Shown one piece after another: positions 5,792-6,169 of a stretch of DNA of 6,169 nt. Origin of the DNA: Phycisphaerae bacterium (GTDB lineage Bacteria > Planctomycetota > Phycisphaerae > UBA1845 > UTPLA1); the NCBI GenBank assembly GCA_029259995.1, contig JAJDEC010000045.1:1-6169 (forward strand). Direction: 5' to 3'. Made by a program: the position numbers and the translations under genes. The notes under the pieces were generated by a model. The model did no database searches. It was not told the origin of the DNA and saw only the letters and a list, made by a program, of their open reading frames with translations. Numbering within the stretch: position 1 is the first letter of the stretch; each line of letters starts with the position of its first letter.

Positions 5792-5820
5792 TTTATAGCG
5801 GAATCAATGTACGTTGTCAG
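5792..5820 (-). promoter_or_regulatory. Sigma70 promoter for prmC-GT9, leaderless spacing
   Basis: On the minus strand the -35 is CTGACA (5820-5815; 5/6 to TTGACA), then a 17-nt spacer and the -10 TATAAA (5797-5792; 5/6 to TATAAT). Seven nt (CGGGCGT) separate the -10 from the ATG at 5784. The transcript would therefore start at or one base before the ATG. No Shine-Dalgarno sequence precedes that ATG. Confidence 0.68.
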
Positions 5821-5853
5821 CAGGTCGGTAATGGCGCGAGCCGGTTCGGCGCG

Positions 5854-5879
5854 TCTTGTCTCGACGCGTCGACACAAGG
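5854..5879 (-). terminator. Imperfect hairpin after the peptidase-like gene, possible terminator
   Basis: A perfect 12-nt palindrome, TCGACGCGTCGA (5861-5872), is flanked by CTTGT (5855-5859) and ACAAG (5874-5878). A C-C mismatch lies between the two parts, and a T-G wobble at 5854/5879 is possible. It begins 8 nt after the TAA of the upstream minus-strand gene (5888-5890) and ends 33 nt before the prmC -35. The position suits a terminator or 3'-end stem-loop, but no T-run follows, so intrinsic termination is uncertain. Confidence 0.45.
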
Positions 5880-5887
5880 GCCGCGGC

Positions 5888-6169
5888 TTACTTTCGCTTG
5901 GCGGTCCTGACCAATTTCGGTCGGTTCGTTCTGAGCAGTGAATTCAGTCGTTGGTCGAGGCCGGGATGGCTTCCGTCGTACTTCAGCTTGATCGGGCTTT
6001 CGGCGAGGGCGACGAACCACTTCGCGAGATTCAGGAAATCGCGCGTATCGATGGACTCCGGGCCGATTTTCTTTTTCGCTTCGTCCATGTTGTGGTAGTT
6101 GGCCAGCGGTAGACAGATGCCGGTTGCTTCGTAACCGAAGTGGCAGTACGCCGTTGATTCGCAGGTGCC
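5888..6169 (-). CDS. Zinc metallo-exopeptidase-like protein, C-terminal fragment (gene runs off the window)
   Basis: The last 93 codons and TAA stop of a gene whose start lies beyond the right edge. The frame is open from base 6169. The fragment begins GTCESTAYCHFGYEATGICL and continues PLANYHN. This resembles the C-terminal part of M28/M42/M20-type zinc peptidases, where a 'GT-E/D' turn and a late His (here His26 of the fragment) belong to the metal site. IGPESIDTRDFLNLAKWFVALA then follows like the closing helix of those enzymes ('E.i...D...l..l...la'). The tail is basic (RTNRPKLVRTAKRK). Family placement rests on pattern memory of a short fragment. It is a true gene end, since its stop is followed by a hairpin and a separate promoter for prmC. 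Confidence 0.6.
   Translation of the reverse strand, partial: GTCESTAYCHFGYEATGICLPLANYHNMDEAKKKIGPESIDTRDFLNLAKWFVALAESPIKLKYDGSHPGLDQRLNSLLRTNRPKLVRTAKRK

Noticed and set aside
5785..5877. 31-residue N-terminal extension of PrmC from a TTG at 5877
   Set aside because: It would run through the hairpin and the promoter, has no ribosome binding site, and does not resemble the start of PrmC proteins.

Overview
The window most resembles chromosomal DNA from a member of the Planctomycetota, or a close PVC relative. The base composition is moderately GC-rich. It carries a solitary type II-secretion-style pseudopilin with a C-terminal His/Asp-Gly motif, a protein type strongly expanded in planctomycetes, together with lipoprotein-type secreted proteins and a heptosyltransferase-like GT9 enzyme. 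The lineage is inferred from protein style only, since no rRNA or marker gene is present.

Layout, left to right. Positions 1-188 hold two copies of a 96-bp-period tandem unit. Each copy carries a 7-bp-stem GC hairpin plus the last codons of the neighbouring gene. Positions 161-2138 on the minus strand form a two-gene unit: a DUF4397-type lipoprotein, then 10 nt later a glucose/sorbosone-dehydrogenase-like (PQQ beta-propeller) lipoprotein. Positions 2139-2339 are a divergent promoter region. Positions 2340-3665 on the plus strand hold the pseudopilin and a small membrane-anchored protein with four C-x2-C/H half-sites. Positions 3666-3814 are a convergent gap with no gene. Positions 3815-5784 on the minus strand hold prmC (release-factor glutamine methyltransferase) and a GT9 glycosyltransferase, overlapping by ATGA. 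At 5888-6169 on the minus strand is the C-terminal end of a zinc metallo-exopeptidase-like gene that runs off the window.

The minus-strand pair at 161-2138 encodes two exported, probably membrane-anchored proteins that should be made together. The plus-strand pair looks like an envelope/pilin-type unit. prmC and the GT9 gene are translationally coupled, although one modifies release factors and the other builds surface glycan. Both minus-strand units appear to start from sigma70-like promoters whose -10 box lies exactly 7 nt before the ATG, without a Shine-Dalgarno sequence. This suggests leaderless mRNAs. The genes with a clear Shine-Dalgarno sequence are the pseudopilin, its follower and the second gene of the DUF4397 unit.

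I see no CRISPR array, insertion sequence, tRNA, defence cassette or clearly new multi-gene system. The most unusual items are the gene-end/hairpin tandem duplication at the left edge and the paired leaderless promoters.
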